The translations under genes and the position numbers were made by a program. A DNA stretch of 64,000 nt, from NCBI RefSeq assembly GCF_012271765.1, contig NZ_VRKO01000016.1, positions 248,001 to 312,000 on the forward strand. The letters are read 5' to 3'. Within the stretch, counting starts at the first letter, position 1. Each line of letters starts with the position of its first letter. Shown piece by piece: positions 8,163 through 17,300 of this stretch. The stretch is from Erwinia rhapontici (GTDB lineage: Bacteria > Pseudomonadota > Gammaproteobacteria > Enterobacterales > Enterobacteriaceae). Under the pieces are notes generated by a model. That model worked only from the letters and a program-made list of their open reading frames with translations. It was not told the origin of the DNA and did not search any database.

Positions 8163-9233
8163 ATGAAATCAAAGAGTGCCACCTTGGAAGATGTCGCCCG
8201 TCGCGCTGGGGTGTCTTATCAAACGGTTTCCAGGGTGCTGAATAAGTCTGCGAACGTTTCGGAAGGTACGCGCAGCAAGGTAACAAAGGCGATAGAGGAG
8301 CTGCGCTATGTGCCTAACCGCCTTGCGCAACAGCTGGTGGGAAAACAGAGCACCACGCTCGGTCTGGTGACCACGTCTCTGGCTCTCCATGCCCCTTCTC
8401 AGGTGGCGGCGGCGATTAAGCGCTACGCCAACGCGGCGGAGTATCAGGTGCTGATCGCCATGATCGGTGAGAACGTCAATCAAAGTTTGCAGGAGTCGAT
8501 CAACGAGCTGAAATCGCAGCTGGTCGACAAAGTGATTATTAACGTTCCGCTGGATACCGCCTGTGCCGAGCGAATCGTCGAAGAGAACCAGGACATTATT
8601 TGCCTGTTCCTGGACGTCGACCCTTATTGTTCGGTGTTTAACGTTTCGTTTAACCCGGCGGATGGCACCCGGGCCAGCGTCAAATACCTCTACGAGCAGG
8701 GGCACCGTGAGTTTGCGCTGCTGGCGGGTCCAGCGCACTCCGTTTCGGCGCGGCTGCGGCTCAGGAGCTGGCTCGAGACACTGGAGAGCTACCGGCTGGC
8801 CCCGGTGAGCGTCATTCACGGTAACTGGGATGCGCAGAGCGGCTACAGCGGCATCTTACAGCTGCTGCGTGAAACCCCGCACTTCAGTGCGCTGCTGGTG
8901 GGGAACGATCAGATGGCTTTGGGCGTGCTGAGTGCCTTGCATCAGCAGGGCGTAACCGTGCCGGGGCAGGTGTCCGTGGTGGGGTATGATGACACGTATG
9001 AGAGCGCGTTTTTCCATCCGTCGCTGACCACGGTGTCGCTGGACCTGGACTTACAGGGAAAAGAGGCGGTGCAGCGTATTTTGCAGGCCAGCGATGATGA
9101 CCACAGCCGCTCATCCTCCATTCTGCCCGCACGTCTGGTGGTGCGCAGCTCAACGTCAGCGGCCGGTCAGCAGCAGCAGGATTTAAAACAGATAGCCGAA
9201 CAGCTGCGCCTGATTGCCAGCCGTCTGGGATGA
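8163..9233 (+). CDS. ganR: LacI-family regulator of galactan use
   Basis: This 356-residue protein has an N-terminal LacI helix-turn-helix (ATLEDVARRAGVSYQTVSRVLN, residues about 6-27) and a hinge (YVPNRLAQQLVGKQ). A periplasmic-binding-like effector domain follows, with LLVGNDQMALGVLSAL and VVGYDDTYESAFFHPSLTTV. The C terminus has a leucine-rich tail (QLRLIASRLG) that resembles the LacI tetramerisation helix. It is divergent from the porin gene. It is likely a repressor relieved by galactose or a galacto-oligosaccharide, as inferred from the neighbours. Confidence 0.9.
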   Translation: MKSKSATLEDVARRAGVSYQTVSRVLNKSANVSEGTRSKVTKAIEELRYVPNRLAQQLVGKQSTTLGLVTTSLALHAPSQVAAAIKRYANAAEYQVLIAMIGENVNQSLQESINELKSQLVDKVIINVPLDTACAERIVEENQDIICLFLDVDPYCSVFNVSFNPADGTRASVKYLYEQGHREFALLAGPAHSVSARLRLRSWLETLESYRLAPVSVIHGNWDAQSGYSGILQLLRETPHFSALLVGNDQMALGVLSALHQQGVTVPGQVSVVGYDDTYESAFFHPSLTTVSLDLDLQGKEAVQRILQASDDDHSRSSSILPARLVVRSSTSAAGQQQQDLKQIAEQLRLIASRLG

Positions 9234-9249
9234 CGGCTGAACGGTGATG

Positions 9250-9279
9250 GCTTCCGGTTGACCGACGTCCGCCGGAAGC
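9250..9279. other. Hairpin between convergent genes
   Basis: GCTTCCGG (9250-9257) pairs with CCGGAAGC (9272-9279). It lies in the 53 bp between the convergent regulator and binding-protein genes. There is no U tract on either strand, so termination here is only a guess. Confidence 0.35.
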
Positions 9280-9286
9280 TGTCGCG

Positions 9287-10288
9287 TTATTTCGCCCCAA
9301 AGCAGGCGTTCAGCCCGGCCTGGGTATCCTTGCTTGCCAGGCCGGGCATCGGTTTATCCGCGATAAGTGTGACACCGGTATCCACATACCCGGACACTTT
9401 CTTACCGTGCCGGGCGTAAGCCACCGCCGCATCAACGCCCATCGCTGCCATGGTTAAGGGATATTGCTGCGCTGTGGCAGCAATCTTCCCTGAACGCACG
9501 TTGTTCACTCCGGCACAGCCCCCATCGACCGAGACGATCATCGCCTGTTTACCGGCTTCCTGTAAGGCCTTGTACGCGCCGGCAGCGGCCGGTTCGTTGA
9601 TGGTATACACCAGGTTGATATCAGGATGGCTTTTCAGGCAGCTGGCCATTACCTCATAGCCTTCCTTCTCGGCGCCTTGAGAAAAACCGGCACAGACGGT
9701 TTCAGCGGTGACCGACAGCTCACTGGAGTCGGCACCTGCTGCCGCTAATCCCAGCCCGCTCATAAAACCATTATGACGTCTTGCCCCGACTAAATGTCCG
9801 GGCGATAAATCCAGCATGGCAATCTTCAGTGGCTGTCCGGAAAATTTTAACGGCATGGCGGCTTTGGCATATTCGCCAATCAGCTGCCCGGCTTTATAGT
9901 TGTCAGTACCAAACAGCGCATCCACCGCCGTCATCGGATCGGTCGGGGAGTCCAGTGCGATGACCTGCACCCCTTTGGCACGCACTTCATCCAGTGCGGG
10001 CACAATGGCTTTGGCATCGCTCGGGGTGATCAGCAGAGTGGTCGCCCCTGCGGCCACCATCTCCTGGATGGCCTGAATTTGCGCCGGATAATCGCCGTCT
10101 TCTTTGCCTGCCGCCGTCAGGAGTTTCACCCCATGCACGGTAGCGCCCAGCATGGCACCTTCTTTCATTTTCAGGAAAAAGGGGTTGGTATCTGTTTTAG
10201 TGATCAGGCCAATAGTGATGCTGTCGTTACTGGCATACGCCGCTGAACTGACCATCGCGGCGAGAGCAAAAGCACAGGTTATTTTCAT
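9287..10288 (-). CDS. Periplasmic sugar-binding protein (RbsB/FrcB type), orphan
   Basis: This 333-residue type-1 periplasmic binding protein (Peripla_BP_4) has a signal peptide (MKITCAFALAAMVSSAAYA). Its first strand is ITIGLITKTDTNPFF, followed by LLITPSDAKAIVPALDEVRAKGVQVIALDSPTDP. The stretch VYTINEPAAAGAYKAL and the IVSVDGGCAGVNNV loop are typical of ribose/fructose-class binders. No ABC permease or ATPase is adjacent. It begins 9 bp after the stop of a chemoreceptor gene on the same strand, so the two are probably co-transcribed. The simplest reading is that it presents a sugar to that receptor, as ribose- and galactose-binding proteins do for Trg. The ligand is unknown. Confidence 0.85.
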   Translation of the reverse strand: MKITCAFALAAMVSSAAYASNDSITIGLITKTDTNPFFLKMKEGAMLGATVHGVKLLTAAGKEDGDYPAQIQAIQEMVAAGATTLLITPSDAKAIVPALDEVRAKGVQVIALDSPTDPMTAVDALFGTDNYKAGQLIGEYAKAAMPLKFSGQPLKIAMLDLSPGHLVGARRHNGFMSGLGLAAAGADSSELSVTAETVCAGFSQGAEKEGYEVMASCLKSHPDINLVYTINEPAAAGAYKALQEAGKQAMIVSVDGGCAGVNNVRSGKIAATAQQYPLTMAAMGVDAAVAYARHGKKVSGYVDTGVTLIADKPMPGLASKDTQAGLNACFGAK

Positions 10289-10297
10289 CTCAGATCC

Positions 10298-11905
10298 TTA
10301 GCGCATCGCTGCTGTTGTATCGTTGAGACGGCCTGCACGTGAAATATCAAACGCAGAGATCCCTTCCAGCAATAAATAAGCCTGCTGCTTAAGGCTGGCG
10401 GCAGCGGCGGCACTCTCTTCCACCAGGGCGGCATTTTGCTGCGTGGCTTCGTCCATATTGACCACGGCTTTATTCACCTGATCGATACCCGTGTGCTGTT
10501 CGCTGGAGGCGAGGGTGATTTCGGCCATCAGGCTGTTAACGCCCTTAACCGCATTGACCACTTCCTGCATGGTACTACCCGCCTCATCGACAAGCTTAGA
10601 ACCGGTATTGATCCGCTCGACAGACTCATCGATCAGGTTTTTGATTTCCCTCGCGGCGGTGGCACTGCGCTGGGCGAGGATGCGAACCTCACCGGCCACA
10701 ACGGCAAATCCACGGCCCTGCTCACCGGCGCGGGCGGCTTCCACGGCCGCATTAAGCGCCAGGATGTTGGTCTGGAAAGCAATCCCTTCAATGACGGTAA
10801 TAATCTGGGTGACCTTGCCGGAACTGCTGGCAATGTCGTGCATGGTGCTGACCACACGTTCGACCACATTGCCGCCACGCTGTGCCACCTGAGAGGCACT
10901 GGTCGCCATCAGATTTCCCTGGTGGGCATTATCGGCGTTGTGCTTCACGGTGGCGGTTAACTGCTCCATGCTGGCAGAGGTCTGCTCCAGTGAAGAGGCC
11001 TGCGCTTCGGTGCGGCGGCTTAAGTCTTCATTGCCCAGGGTAATTTCACCTGACGCGGAAACTATGCTCTCAGCCGAGTTTGCCACCTGGCTGATCAGGT
11101 TATGCAATTTCTCCTGCATCTCACCCAGGGCAGCCAGCACGCTACCGGCCGGGGCAGTGACCGCGCCGTTAACCTGGCTCAGGTCGCCCTGAGCAATGCG
11201 CTGAACGACCTGACCTAAAATGGCCGGTTCTTCGCCTAAGGCACGGAACAGGGAGCGGATGATCATTGCACCGAGAATCACTGCCAGACTCAGCGCCAGC
11301 AGGCTGATCGCGATGAAAATAATCCGCGTTTGCTGATAGGCGCTCTCTGCGGTACTCAGACTCTCCGCCGCGCGCTCGGTGCTGTATTTAAGGTACTGAT
11401 TCGCCGTGGTCAATAAGGTGGTGAGCTGAGGGCGTAATTCACGGTTCATACGGTCAATCGCTTCCGCCTTTTTCTCCGCCAGGGCTAACTCAACAATGTG
11501 GTGAGCAATGGGGCGATACCCCTCTTCCGCCTGTGCGATGGCGGAAACAAACTGTCGATCCTGGTCGGTTACGTCAGTGTGCTGCTTGATGGCTGCCTGT
11601 AACTGAGTCAGCGCTGCGGCGGTTTTCTCTTCTGCTGCGGCCACCTGTTTTTTACCGGCTTCAATGTCGGCGGCCTCACTGACCAGCACCAGACCGTACA
11701 GACTCAGTGAACTGTCCTTCACACCGCTGAGAATAAGATTGACGGAGGACTCACGTGCCGCCACCTGCTGCACATGGGTTTTGAATCGGTCATTCGCATT
11801 GCTGAGGGCGTTCATCGCGAGAAGAACGACGGCAAGCACAATCACCACTAACACGCCGAACCCGAGGAGGAGCTGAGTTCGTACGGTGGTATTTTTGAAT
11901 TGCAT
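10298..11905 (-). CDS. Methyl-accepting chemotaxis protein
   Basis: This 535-residue chemoreceptor has an N-terminal membrane helix ([20 protein letters not shown]). A helical periplasmic domain of the four-helix-bundle class (about residues 33-190) follows, then a second membrane helix ([22 protein letters not shown]) and a HAMP domain. The signalling tip is canonical ([20 protein letters not shown]...). Methylation-helix sequences such as [13 protein letters not shown] and [12 protein letters not shown] are present. There is no C-terminal NWETF-type pentapeptide, so it probably depends on other receptors for efficient CheR/CheB recruitment. It lies directly upstream of an orphan sugar-binding protein, its likely partner. 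Confidence 0.92.
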   Translation of the reverse strand: MQFKNTTVRTQLLLGFGVLVVIVLAVVLLAMNALSNANDRFKTHVQQVAARESSVNLILSGVKDSSLSLYGLVLVSEAADIEAGKKQVAAAEEKTAAALTQLQAAIKQHTDVTDQDRQFVSAIAQAEEGYRPIAHHIVELALAEKKAEAIDRMNRELRPQLTTLLTTANQYLKYSTERAAESLSTAESAYQQTRIIFIAISLLALSLAVILGAMIIRSLFRALGEEPAILGQVVQRIAQGDLSQVNGAVTAPAGSVLAALGEMQEKLHNLISQVANSAESIVSASGEITLGNEDLSRRTEAQASSLEQTSASMEQLTATVKHNADNAHQGNLMATSASQVAQRGGNVVERVVSTMHDIASSSGKVTQIITVIEGIAFQTNILALNAAVEAARAGEQGRGFAVVAGEVRILAQRSATAAREIKNLIDESVERINTGSKLVDEAGSTMQEVVNAVKGVNSLMAEITLASSEQHTGIDQVNKAVVNMDEATQQNAALVEESAAAAASLKQQAYLLLEGISAFDISRAGRLNDTTAAMR

Positions 11906-12229
11906 AAATGGACACCCCTAAAATGGCAACTTGAAGGTCAGCCAGCGGCCGTGAAAACCGGCATGGCGCAGAATATATATTGTAATTGAATCGATTCAGC
12001 TACCCGGTTTGATGACACAGCAAAAAAGTGAGAGTGAAATGTCATTCAGACTGCGGATAGAATTTTGAAAATGCTGATCGGATTAACGGCGTGCAGGGGG
12101 GAAACTTGACGGTTCGACGCAGGCAAGACGCGGCTTTTTTGAAAAGTGTGATGAGAATCGCCTTATTGGTCAGTCGGCGATGGCCGGGTTTACTCGCGAT
12201 ACAATTCAGAGGATCGTGCCGGGAAAGCT

Positions 12230-12275
12230 GTTTCCTTCCGGGAAACAACTGTTATACTGTTTCCCGGAAGGAAAC
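12230..12275 (+). promoter_or_regulatory. HigA operator/promoter: perfect 18-bp inverted repeat
   Basis: GTTTCCTTCCGGGAAACA at 12230-12247 is exactly inverted at 12258-12275, with a 10-bp spacer. Each arm is itself a palindrome (GTTTCC / GGAAAC). The spacer holds most of a -10 box, TATACT at 12253-12258. A dimer bound to each arm would therefore cover the promoter, which fits autoregulation by the antitoxin. It ends 15 bp before the toxin start codon. Confidence 0.8.
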
Positions 12276-12289
12276 AAGGAGTGTTAGCC

Positions 12290-12571
12290 GTGATCAAAAG
12301 CTGGAAGCATAAGGGATTGCAAAAACTGTTCGAAACAGGAAATCCCAGTGGTGTGCAGGCCAAAGATGCCGAACGGATCAGAACGCGTCTGCTGGTTCTT
12401 GACGAAGCCCTGTCGGTAGAAGAATTCAGAAACTACCCTGGCTTCAGGTTCCATCCGCTGAAAGGCGACAGGCAGTATCTTTACGCCATTACTGTTCGTG
12501 CCAACTGGCGTATCACTTTCGAGTTCAGAGACGGTGATGCTTACATACTTAATCTGGAGGACTACCACTAA
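12290..12571 (+). CDS. higB: HigB-type toxin (RelE superfamily mRNA interferase)
   Basis: This 93-residue protein begins MIKSWKHKGLQKLFETGN, the usual HigB N terminus. It contains FRFHPLKGDRQYLYAITVRANWRITFEF, which fits the RelE/HigB core. HigB enzymes cut mRNA on the ribosome. I use the GTG at 12290, because AAGGAG (12276-12281) is 8 bases away and the protein then starts like its relatives. A GTG at 12281 is also in frame. The toxin gene comes first and the antitoxin second, which is the typical higBA order. Confidence 0.9.
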   Translation: MIKSWKHKGLQKLFETGNPSGVQAKDAERIRTRLLVLDEALSVEEFRNYPGFRFHPLKGDRQYLYAITVRANWRITFEFRDGDAYILNLEDYH

Positions 12572-12888
12572 TGGCTATGATGACCCCCCCGCATCCCGGC
12601 AGCCTGATTACCGAGTATCTTGAGGACTATAACGTCAGCCTGCGGACGCTGGCCGGAAACCTCGGGGTATCCCCCTCGGCGTTGAGCAAAGCGGCGGCAG
12701 GAAAAACCGCTATTACCCCTGAAATGGCGGTACGACTGGAAGCCGGGCTGGGCATTGCGGCCCGTCTCTGGCTGGCGATGCAGGCAACGTACGATATTAG
12801 CCGGGTCCGCGAAACGATTGATATCACGCAGGTCGTGCCCGCCTGCTATGACGAAACCGATGGTCAGCCAGTGAAGACCTGTGGATGA
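12571..12888 (+). CDS. higA: HigA-type antitoxin (XRE family)
   Basis: This 105-residue protein starts MAMMTPPHPGSLITEYLEDYNVSL, as HigA/VapI proteins do. Its XRE helix-turn-helix is LRTLAGNLGVSPSALSKAAAGKTAITPEMAVRLEAGLG. The ATG overlaps the toxin stop codon by one base (TAATG), so translation is coupled. It would neutralise HigB and bind the inverted repeats upstream. Confidence 0.92.
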   Translation: MAMMTPPHPGSLITEYLEDYNVSLRTLAGNLGVSPSALSKAAAGKTAITPEMAVRLEAGLGIAARLWLAMQATYDISRVRETIDITQVVPACYDETDGQPVKTCG

Positions 12889-12959
12889 TGACCTGAACCT
12901 GGCCTCATTACGCTCTTCACCGGCATCAGCACTCTTCATGCTAGTCGCATGATGCCCGG

Positions 12960-14234
12960 TTACGGATTGGTCACCGGGTCCTGCTCATCAGTCGGGCCTG
13001 CCTCCTCCGGCGGTGACATTGTCGCCCGGCGCAAGGTGCCGACCAGGCTTGCCAGCACCAGCGCTACGCCTGCGGCCACCGCGCCAAATGACAGTACGCT
13101 CACCACTGGCGTAAACAGCTTACCTAACACGCCTAATCCCAGAGCACCGACAGAATCCCCGGTTACATCCTGCGCGGTGCCCAGACTGTTCACGCGACCG
13201 AGCAAAGCGTCAGGGGTATGGTGTTGAATCAGCATATATTGCAGCAGCGAAGCGATCGCGTTGCAGTAGCCATACACCACCAGTGCCAGCAGGGCCGGGA
13301 TAAAGTGGCTGTAAAGCCCCAGTGAGGCAATGGCCAGAAACGCGCAGGTGGCGCTGATCAGGACCAGCACACCTGGACGGGCATAACCCGGTACCCAGCC
13401 GCTGGTAAAGGCGCCAATCATGGCCCCCAGCGGCACGGCGGAATACATCAGACCAATCGCCGAAGCGTCAGCGTGATAGCTGATAGCCAGCGCCGGGAAC
13501 AGAATACGCACCGCGCCGACGATGCTCACCAGCATGCCCAGCAGCACCACGGAACCCACCACCTTCTGCTGGCAGACAAACTGAACGCCGCTGGCCAGGG
13601 CGCGCAGCGGATGCTCCGGCTCCTGCACTTCCGGCTTCATCGACGGCAGACGCACCAGCGGGATTAACGTTGCCAGCGTACCGACAGCCGCCACGGCAAA
13701 GGCCCAGCCCACGCCGCCCGCCACAATAATCACCCCGCCAATGGCCGGGGAGAGGATAGCCCCGAGACGTACGGTCACCATACTCAGCGCACCGGCCGCG
13801 CCGAGGTTCTCACGCCCGACCAGCAGCGGGATCACCGCCATTAATGCCGTCATCCCCAACGCCCCGAAGAAACCGTCCCAGGCGGCCAGCAAATATAGTG
13901 CCCACAAAGAGGGTTCCGGCAGAAACGCATTCAGACTGAGGGCCGCGAAGCCGATGCCGCAGGTACCACGGGCAAACAGAATCAGCTTACGACGATCGAG
14001 GCGGTCTGCGAGGATGCCACCCAGCATCAATCCGATAAACATACCGATGCCATCCAGCATCACGGCCACACCCACCTGAAGCGTGGAGCCTGTCATGGCC
14101 TGGATCTGAATCGGTACGCCGACTGCCAGCATACCGAGTGAGAACACGGACAGCATGCGGGCACAAAAGATGGCGCGGAAATGGGCGTTATTTTTCAGCA
14201 GGCTGAAATCAAGCAGAATGGAGGGCTTTGCCAT
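12960..14234 (-). CDS. entS: Catechol siderophore exporter EntS (MFS)
   Basis: This 424-residue major-facilitator protein has twelve predicted helices and strong local resemblance to E. coli EntS. Examples are LDRRKLILFARGTCGIGFAALSLNAFLPEPSL, GVTALL-like GMTALMAVIPLLVGRENL, TVRLGAILSPAIGG and MLIQHHTPDALLGRVNSL. It exports the finished siderophore across the inner membrane. It is divergent from fepD across a Fur box, as in E. coli. The genes that follow entS in E. coli on the far side (fepB, entCEBAH) are absent; a HigBA pair and a chemoreceptor are found there instead. Confidence 0.93.
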   Translation of the reverse strand: MAKPSILLDFSLLKNNAHFRAIFCARMLSVFSLGMLAVGVPIQIQAMTGSTLQVGVAVMLDGIGMFIGLMLGGILADRLDRRKLILFARGTCGIGFAALSLNAFLPEPSLWALYLLAAWDGFFGALGMTALMAVIPLLVGRENLGAAGALSMVTVRLGAILSPAIGGVIIVAGGVGWAFAVAAVGTLATLIPLVRLPSMKPEVQEPEHPLRALASGVQFVCQQKVVGSVVLLGMLVSIVGAVRILFPALAISYHADASAIGLMYSAVPLGAMIGAFTSGWVPGYARPGVLVLISATCAFLAIASLGLYSHFIPALLALVVYGYCNAIASLLQYMLIQHHTPDALLGRVNSLGTAQDVTGDSVGALGLGVLGKLFTPVVSVLSFGAVAAGVALVLASLVGTLRRATMSPPEEAGPTDEQDPVTNP

Positions 14235-14358
14235 GAGTATCCATGTAGTTAATAGGGCTCAATGCCTGGCGGCCGGAATGCTGTCCGGTGCGGCGCGTAA
14301 GGATGCCGATGTTTTTCTGGCGGGGCGCATGGTAACATATTTGGTTAGTAACGTTAAT

Positions 14359-14377
14359 GATAATAATACTCATATTC
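14359..14377. promoter_or_regulatory. Fur box between entS and fepD
   Basis: The 19-mer GATAATAATACTCATATTC matches the consensus Fur box at 15 of 19 positions by my count. It lies 29 bp before the fepD start and in the divergent gap to entS, so Fe-Fur could repress both. Confidence 0.8.
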
Positions 14378-14405
14378 ATTTGCATATGAAGAGGATCTCT
14401 CAGGG

Positions 14406-15431
14406 ATGTCATTGCAGCAAGCTTCCCCCCCATCTGCTCCGTTGTCGCAAGGCCTTTCGCGCAGCGCGGGTGTCATCATCTGTCTGATATTACTGACGGC
14501 GGTCAGCCTGGCGAGTCTGATGCTTGGGGCCAAACCCATCGCGCCTGCCCTGGTGTGGCAGAGTCTGTCCGGCCAGATCACTAACGCCGATAGCATCATT
14601 ATTCTCAATGCCCGTCTGCCGCGTACGCTGGCCGGGATCCTCGTAGGCCTGGCGCTGGGCGGCGCAGGGGCGGTGATCCAGGCACTGACGCGTAATCCGC
14701 TGGCAGACCCCGGCATTCTCGGCGTCAATGCCGGGGCCAGCTTCGCGATGGCGATTGGCATTACCCTGTTTGGCGTCAGCGGCATGGCAGGCTGGCTTGG
14801 CTTTGCCTGGGGCGGCGCGCTGATTGCCAGCATGGCGGTCTGGGCGATTGGCACACTGAGCGGTGGCCGGGTCAATCCGGTACGGTTGACGCTGGCCGGG
14901 GTGGCACTGAGTGCGGTATTGGGCGGGCTGACTTCGTCGCTGTCGCTGCTTAATCCGCAGACCTTTGACCAGCTGCGCTTCTGGCAGGCGGGAACGCTGG
15001 ATATCCGTTCCTCAGCGAACCTGATGCTGGTGGCCCCGGCGATAGTCGTCGGCGCGGTGCTGGCACTCGCGGCATCGCGTTCACTGAACAGTCTCAGTAT
15101 GGGTGAAGACATTGCCGCCGCGCTCGGCACCCGGGTGCTGCTGGTGCGCCTGCTGGCGCTGCTGTCGGTGATGCTGCTGTGTGGATCGGCCACGGCGCTG
15201 GTGGGGCCCATTGGTTTTGTTGGCCTGATGGTGCCCCATGTTGCGCGCTGGTGGGTGGGGGCCGACCAGCGCTGGATCCTGATTTATTCGTTTCTCATGG
15301 CCCCGGTGCTGTTGCTGACCGCCGATATTGCCGGGCGTTTTATGGCACAGGGTGAGCTGCGGGTGTCGATTGTCACCGCATTGATCGGTGCGCCAGTCTT
15401 AATCTGGTTAGTCCGTAGCCGCAAACATTAA
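14406..15431 (+). CDS. fepD: Ferric-siderophore ABC permease FepD
   Basis: This 341-residue FecCD/BtuC-family permease has about ten membrane helices. Family motifs include LPRTLAGILVGLALGGAGAVIQALTRNPLADPGILGVNAGAS and GPIGFVGLMVPHVARW. It would form a heterodimer with FepG to move the ferric catechol siderophore from the periplasm. The ATG at 14406 has CAGGG just before it, which is a weak ribosome binding site. fepG starts 10 bp after it. Confidence 0.95.
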   Translation: MSLQQASPPSAPLSQGLSRSAGVIICLILLTAVSLASLMLGAKPIAPALVWQSLSGQITNADSIIILNARLPRTLAGILVGLALGGAGAVIQALTRNPLADPGILGVNAGASFAMAIGITLFGVSGMAGWLGFAWGGALIASMAVWAIGTLSGGRVNPVRLTLAGVALSAVLGGLTSSLSLLNPQTFDQLRFWQAGTLDIRSSANLMLVAPAIVVGAVLALAASRSLNSLSMGEDIAAALGTRVLLVRLLALLSVMLLCGSATALVGPIGFVGLMVPHVARWWVGADQRWILIYSFLMAPVLLLTADIAGRFMAQGELRVSIVTALIGAPVLIWLVRSRKH

Positions 15432-15441
15432 GGATGACAGG

Positions 15442-16476
15442 ATGCACAGTAAAACCTTACTGATCGGCCGTGCTGACGGCTGGCTCAATCTGCGCCTGGC
15501 GTCCCGGGTGCTGTGGGCGAACCTGACGCTGATCGTTCTCGCTGCACTGCTGGCGCTGTTTGCGCTGTGCTACGGCACGCTGAGCATCAGCCCGGGGCAG
15601 GTGTGGCAGGCGTTGCAGGGGGAAGGGCCTCGCGGATTTATGACCGTTATCGCACAGTGGCGTGCACCGCGTGCGGTGATGGCGCTGGTGCTGGGGGCGG
15701 GCCTTGGCGTCAGCGGGGCGATCTTCCAGTCGGCGATCCGCAACCCGCTCGGCAGCCCGGATGTGGTGGGTTTTAATACCGGGGCGTTTACCGGGGCGCT
15801 GGTGATGATTATCGGCTTTGGCGGCAGCTACTATCAGATTGCCGCCGGAGCGCTGGTGGGCGGTATTGGTTCGGCGGCGCTGGTTTATCTGCTGGCGTGG
15901 CGCCAGGGGATTGTGGGTTTCCGCCTGATTATTGTCGGGATTGGCGTGGGCGCGGTGTTGTCGGCGCTCAATACCTGGCTGATTGTCAGCGCCTCGCTGG
16001 AGAGTGCCATGAGTGCTGCGCTGTGGGGGGCGGGATCGCTTAACGGCATCACCTGGGCGAAAGGGCAGCCTGCGCTGCTGCTGGTGCCACTGACCATTAT
16101 GGTGTCGCTGGCGCTCAGCCGCCGTTTGCAACTGATGGAAATGGGCGACGACAGTGCGCGGGCGCTGGGGGTGAATGCTGAGTCCAGCCGTCTGTGGCTG
16201 ATGCTGTGCGGCATTATTCTCACGGCAATTGCCACCGCCAGCGCCGGGCCGATTGCCTTTATTGCGCTGGCCGCGCCGCAGATTGCCCGCCGCCTGACCG
16301 GTGCCAGCGCGGTGCCGCTTTTTTCCGCCGCCACCACCGGGGCGCTGTTGTTGCTGACGGCCGATGTGATCGCTCAGCATGCGTTTAACGGGGTACAACT
16401 GCCGGTGGGGGCTGTTACCGTCAGCATCGGTGGTGTTTATCTCATCTGGTTACTTATCAGGGAGTCACGACGTTGA
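15442..16476 (+). CDS. fepG: Ferric-siderophore ABC permease FepG
   Basis: This 344-residue FecCD-family permease is the partner of FepD. The motifs WRAPRAVMALVLGAGLGVSGAIFQSAIRNPLGSPDVVGFN and AGPIAFIALAAPQIARRL are typical. About nine or ten membrane helices can be seen. It is followed immediately by fepC, whose start is 2 bp after the fepG stop. Confidence 0.95.
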   Translation: MHSKTLLIGRADGWLNLRLASRVLWANLTLIVLAALLALFALCYGTLSISPGQVWQALQGEGPRGFMTVIAQWRAPRAVMALVLGAGLGVSGAIFQSAIRNPLGSPDVVGFNTGAFTGALVMIIGFGGSYYQIAAGALVGGIGSAALVYLLAWRQGIVGFRLIIVGIGVGAVLSALNTWLIVSASLESAMSAALWGAGSLNGITWAKGQPALLLVPLTIMVSLALSRRLQLMEMGDDSARALGVNAESSRLWLMLCGIILTAIATASAGPIAFIALAAPQIARRLTGASAVPLFSAATTGALLLLTADVIAQHAFNGVQLPVGAVTVSIGGVYLIWLLIRESRR

Positions 16477-16478
16477 TC

Positions 16479-17300
16479 ATGGATACTTCTTTATCCCCCC
16501 GTCTTCAGGCCGCTGGCGTGACGCTGGCCTACGATCAAAAAGTGATCGCCAGTGAGCTTAGCGTGCAGATCCCCGACCGCCAGTTTACGGTGATTATTGG
16601 CCCTAACGCCTGCGGCAAGTCAACGCTGTTACGCGCCCTGTGCCGCCTGCTGAAACCGCGTAGCGGGCAGGTGCTGCTTGATGGTCATGATATTCATCAG
16701 ATGGGCACCAAAGCGCTTGCCCGCCAGCTGGGTCTGTTGCCACAGCATGCGATTGTCCCGGAGGGGATCAGCGTGGCCGATCTGGTGGCACGTGGACGCT
16801 ATCCACATCAGAGCTTACTGAAGCAGTGGAGTGAAGCCGACCGTGAGGCGGTGGCGGCGGCAATGCAGGCCACCAACATCAGTGAACTGGCCGCGCGCAG
16901 CGTGGATGAACTGTCCGGCGGCCAGCGTCAGCGCGTGTGGGTGGCGATGGTGCTGGCGCAGCAGACGCCGCTGCTGTTACTGGATGAACCGACCACCTGG
17001 CTGGATATCGCCCACCAGATTGAGCTGCTGGATCTGTTCCGTCAGTTAAATCAGGAGCACGGGCATACGCTGGTGGCGGTGCTGCATGATCTGAATCAGG
17101 CCTGTCGTTACGCCGACCACTTAATCGTGATGAAGGAAGGGCAGATTATCGCCCAGGGTAAACCCGCTGAGATTGTGGATGCACAGCTGGTGCGGCAGGT
17201 GTTTGGCATGAGTAGCGTGGTGATTGACGATCCGGTATCACATACACCGATGATCGTGCCGTGCGGGCGTTATCATCAGCCTTTACAGGGATCGTTGTAG
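16479..17300 (+). CDS. fepC: Ferric-siderophore ABC transporter ATPase FepC
   Basis: This 273-residue ABC ATPase energises FepDG. It has Walker A GPNACGKST (an alanine replaces the usual glycine of GPNGCGKST), signature LSGGQRQR, Walker B LLLLDEPT and the switch histidine in VLHDLNQACRYA. The conserved stretch VARGRYPHQSLL also matches the FepC/FecE class. The ATG at 16479 is used; TTG at 16473 is possible but would overlap the fepG stop. The stop codon runs into the first unit of a tandem palindromic repeat, and there is no separate terminator. Confidence 0.94.
   Translation: MDTSLSPRLQAAGVTLAYDQKVIASELSVQIPDRQFTVIIGPNACGKSTLLRALCRLLKPRSGQVLLDGHDIHQMGTKALARQLGLLPQHAIVPEGISVADLVARGRYPHQSLLKQWSEADREAVAAAMQATNISELAARSVDELSGGQRQRVWVAMVLAQQTPLLLLDEPTTWLDIAHQIELLDLFRQLNQEHGHTLVAVLHDLNQACRYADHLIVMKEGQIIAQGKPAEIVDAQLVRQVFGMSSVVIDDPVSHTPMIVPCGRYHQPLQGSL

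Noticed and set aside
11906-12060. Sigma-28 promoter for the chemoreceptor gene
   Set aside because: A TCAA...CGAT combination is visible on the minus strand, but spacing and both boxes fit the TAAA-N15-GCCGATAA consensus poorly.
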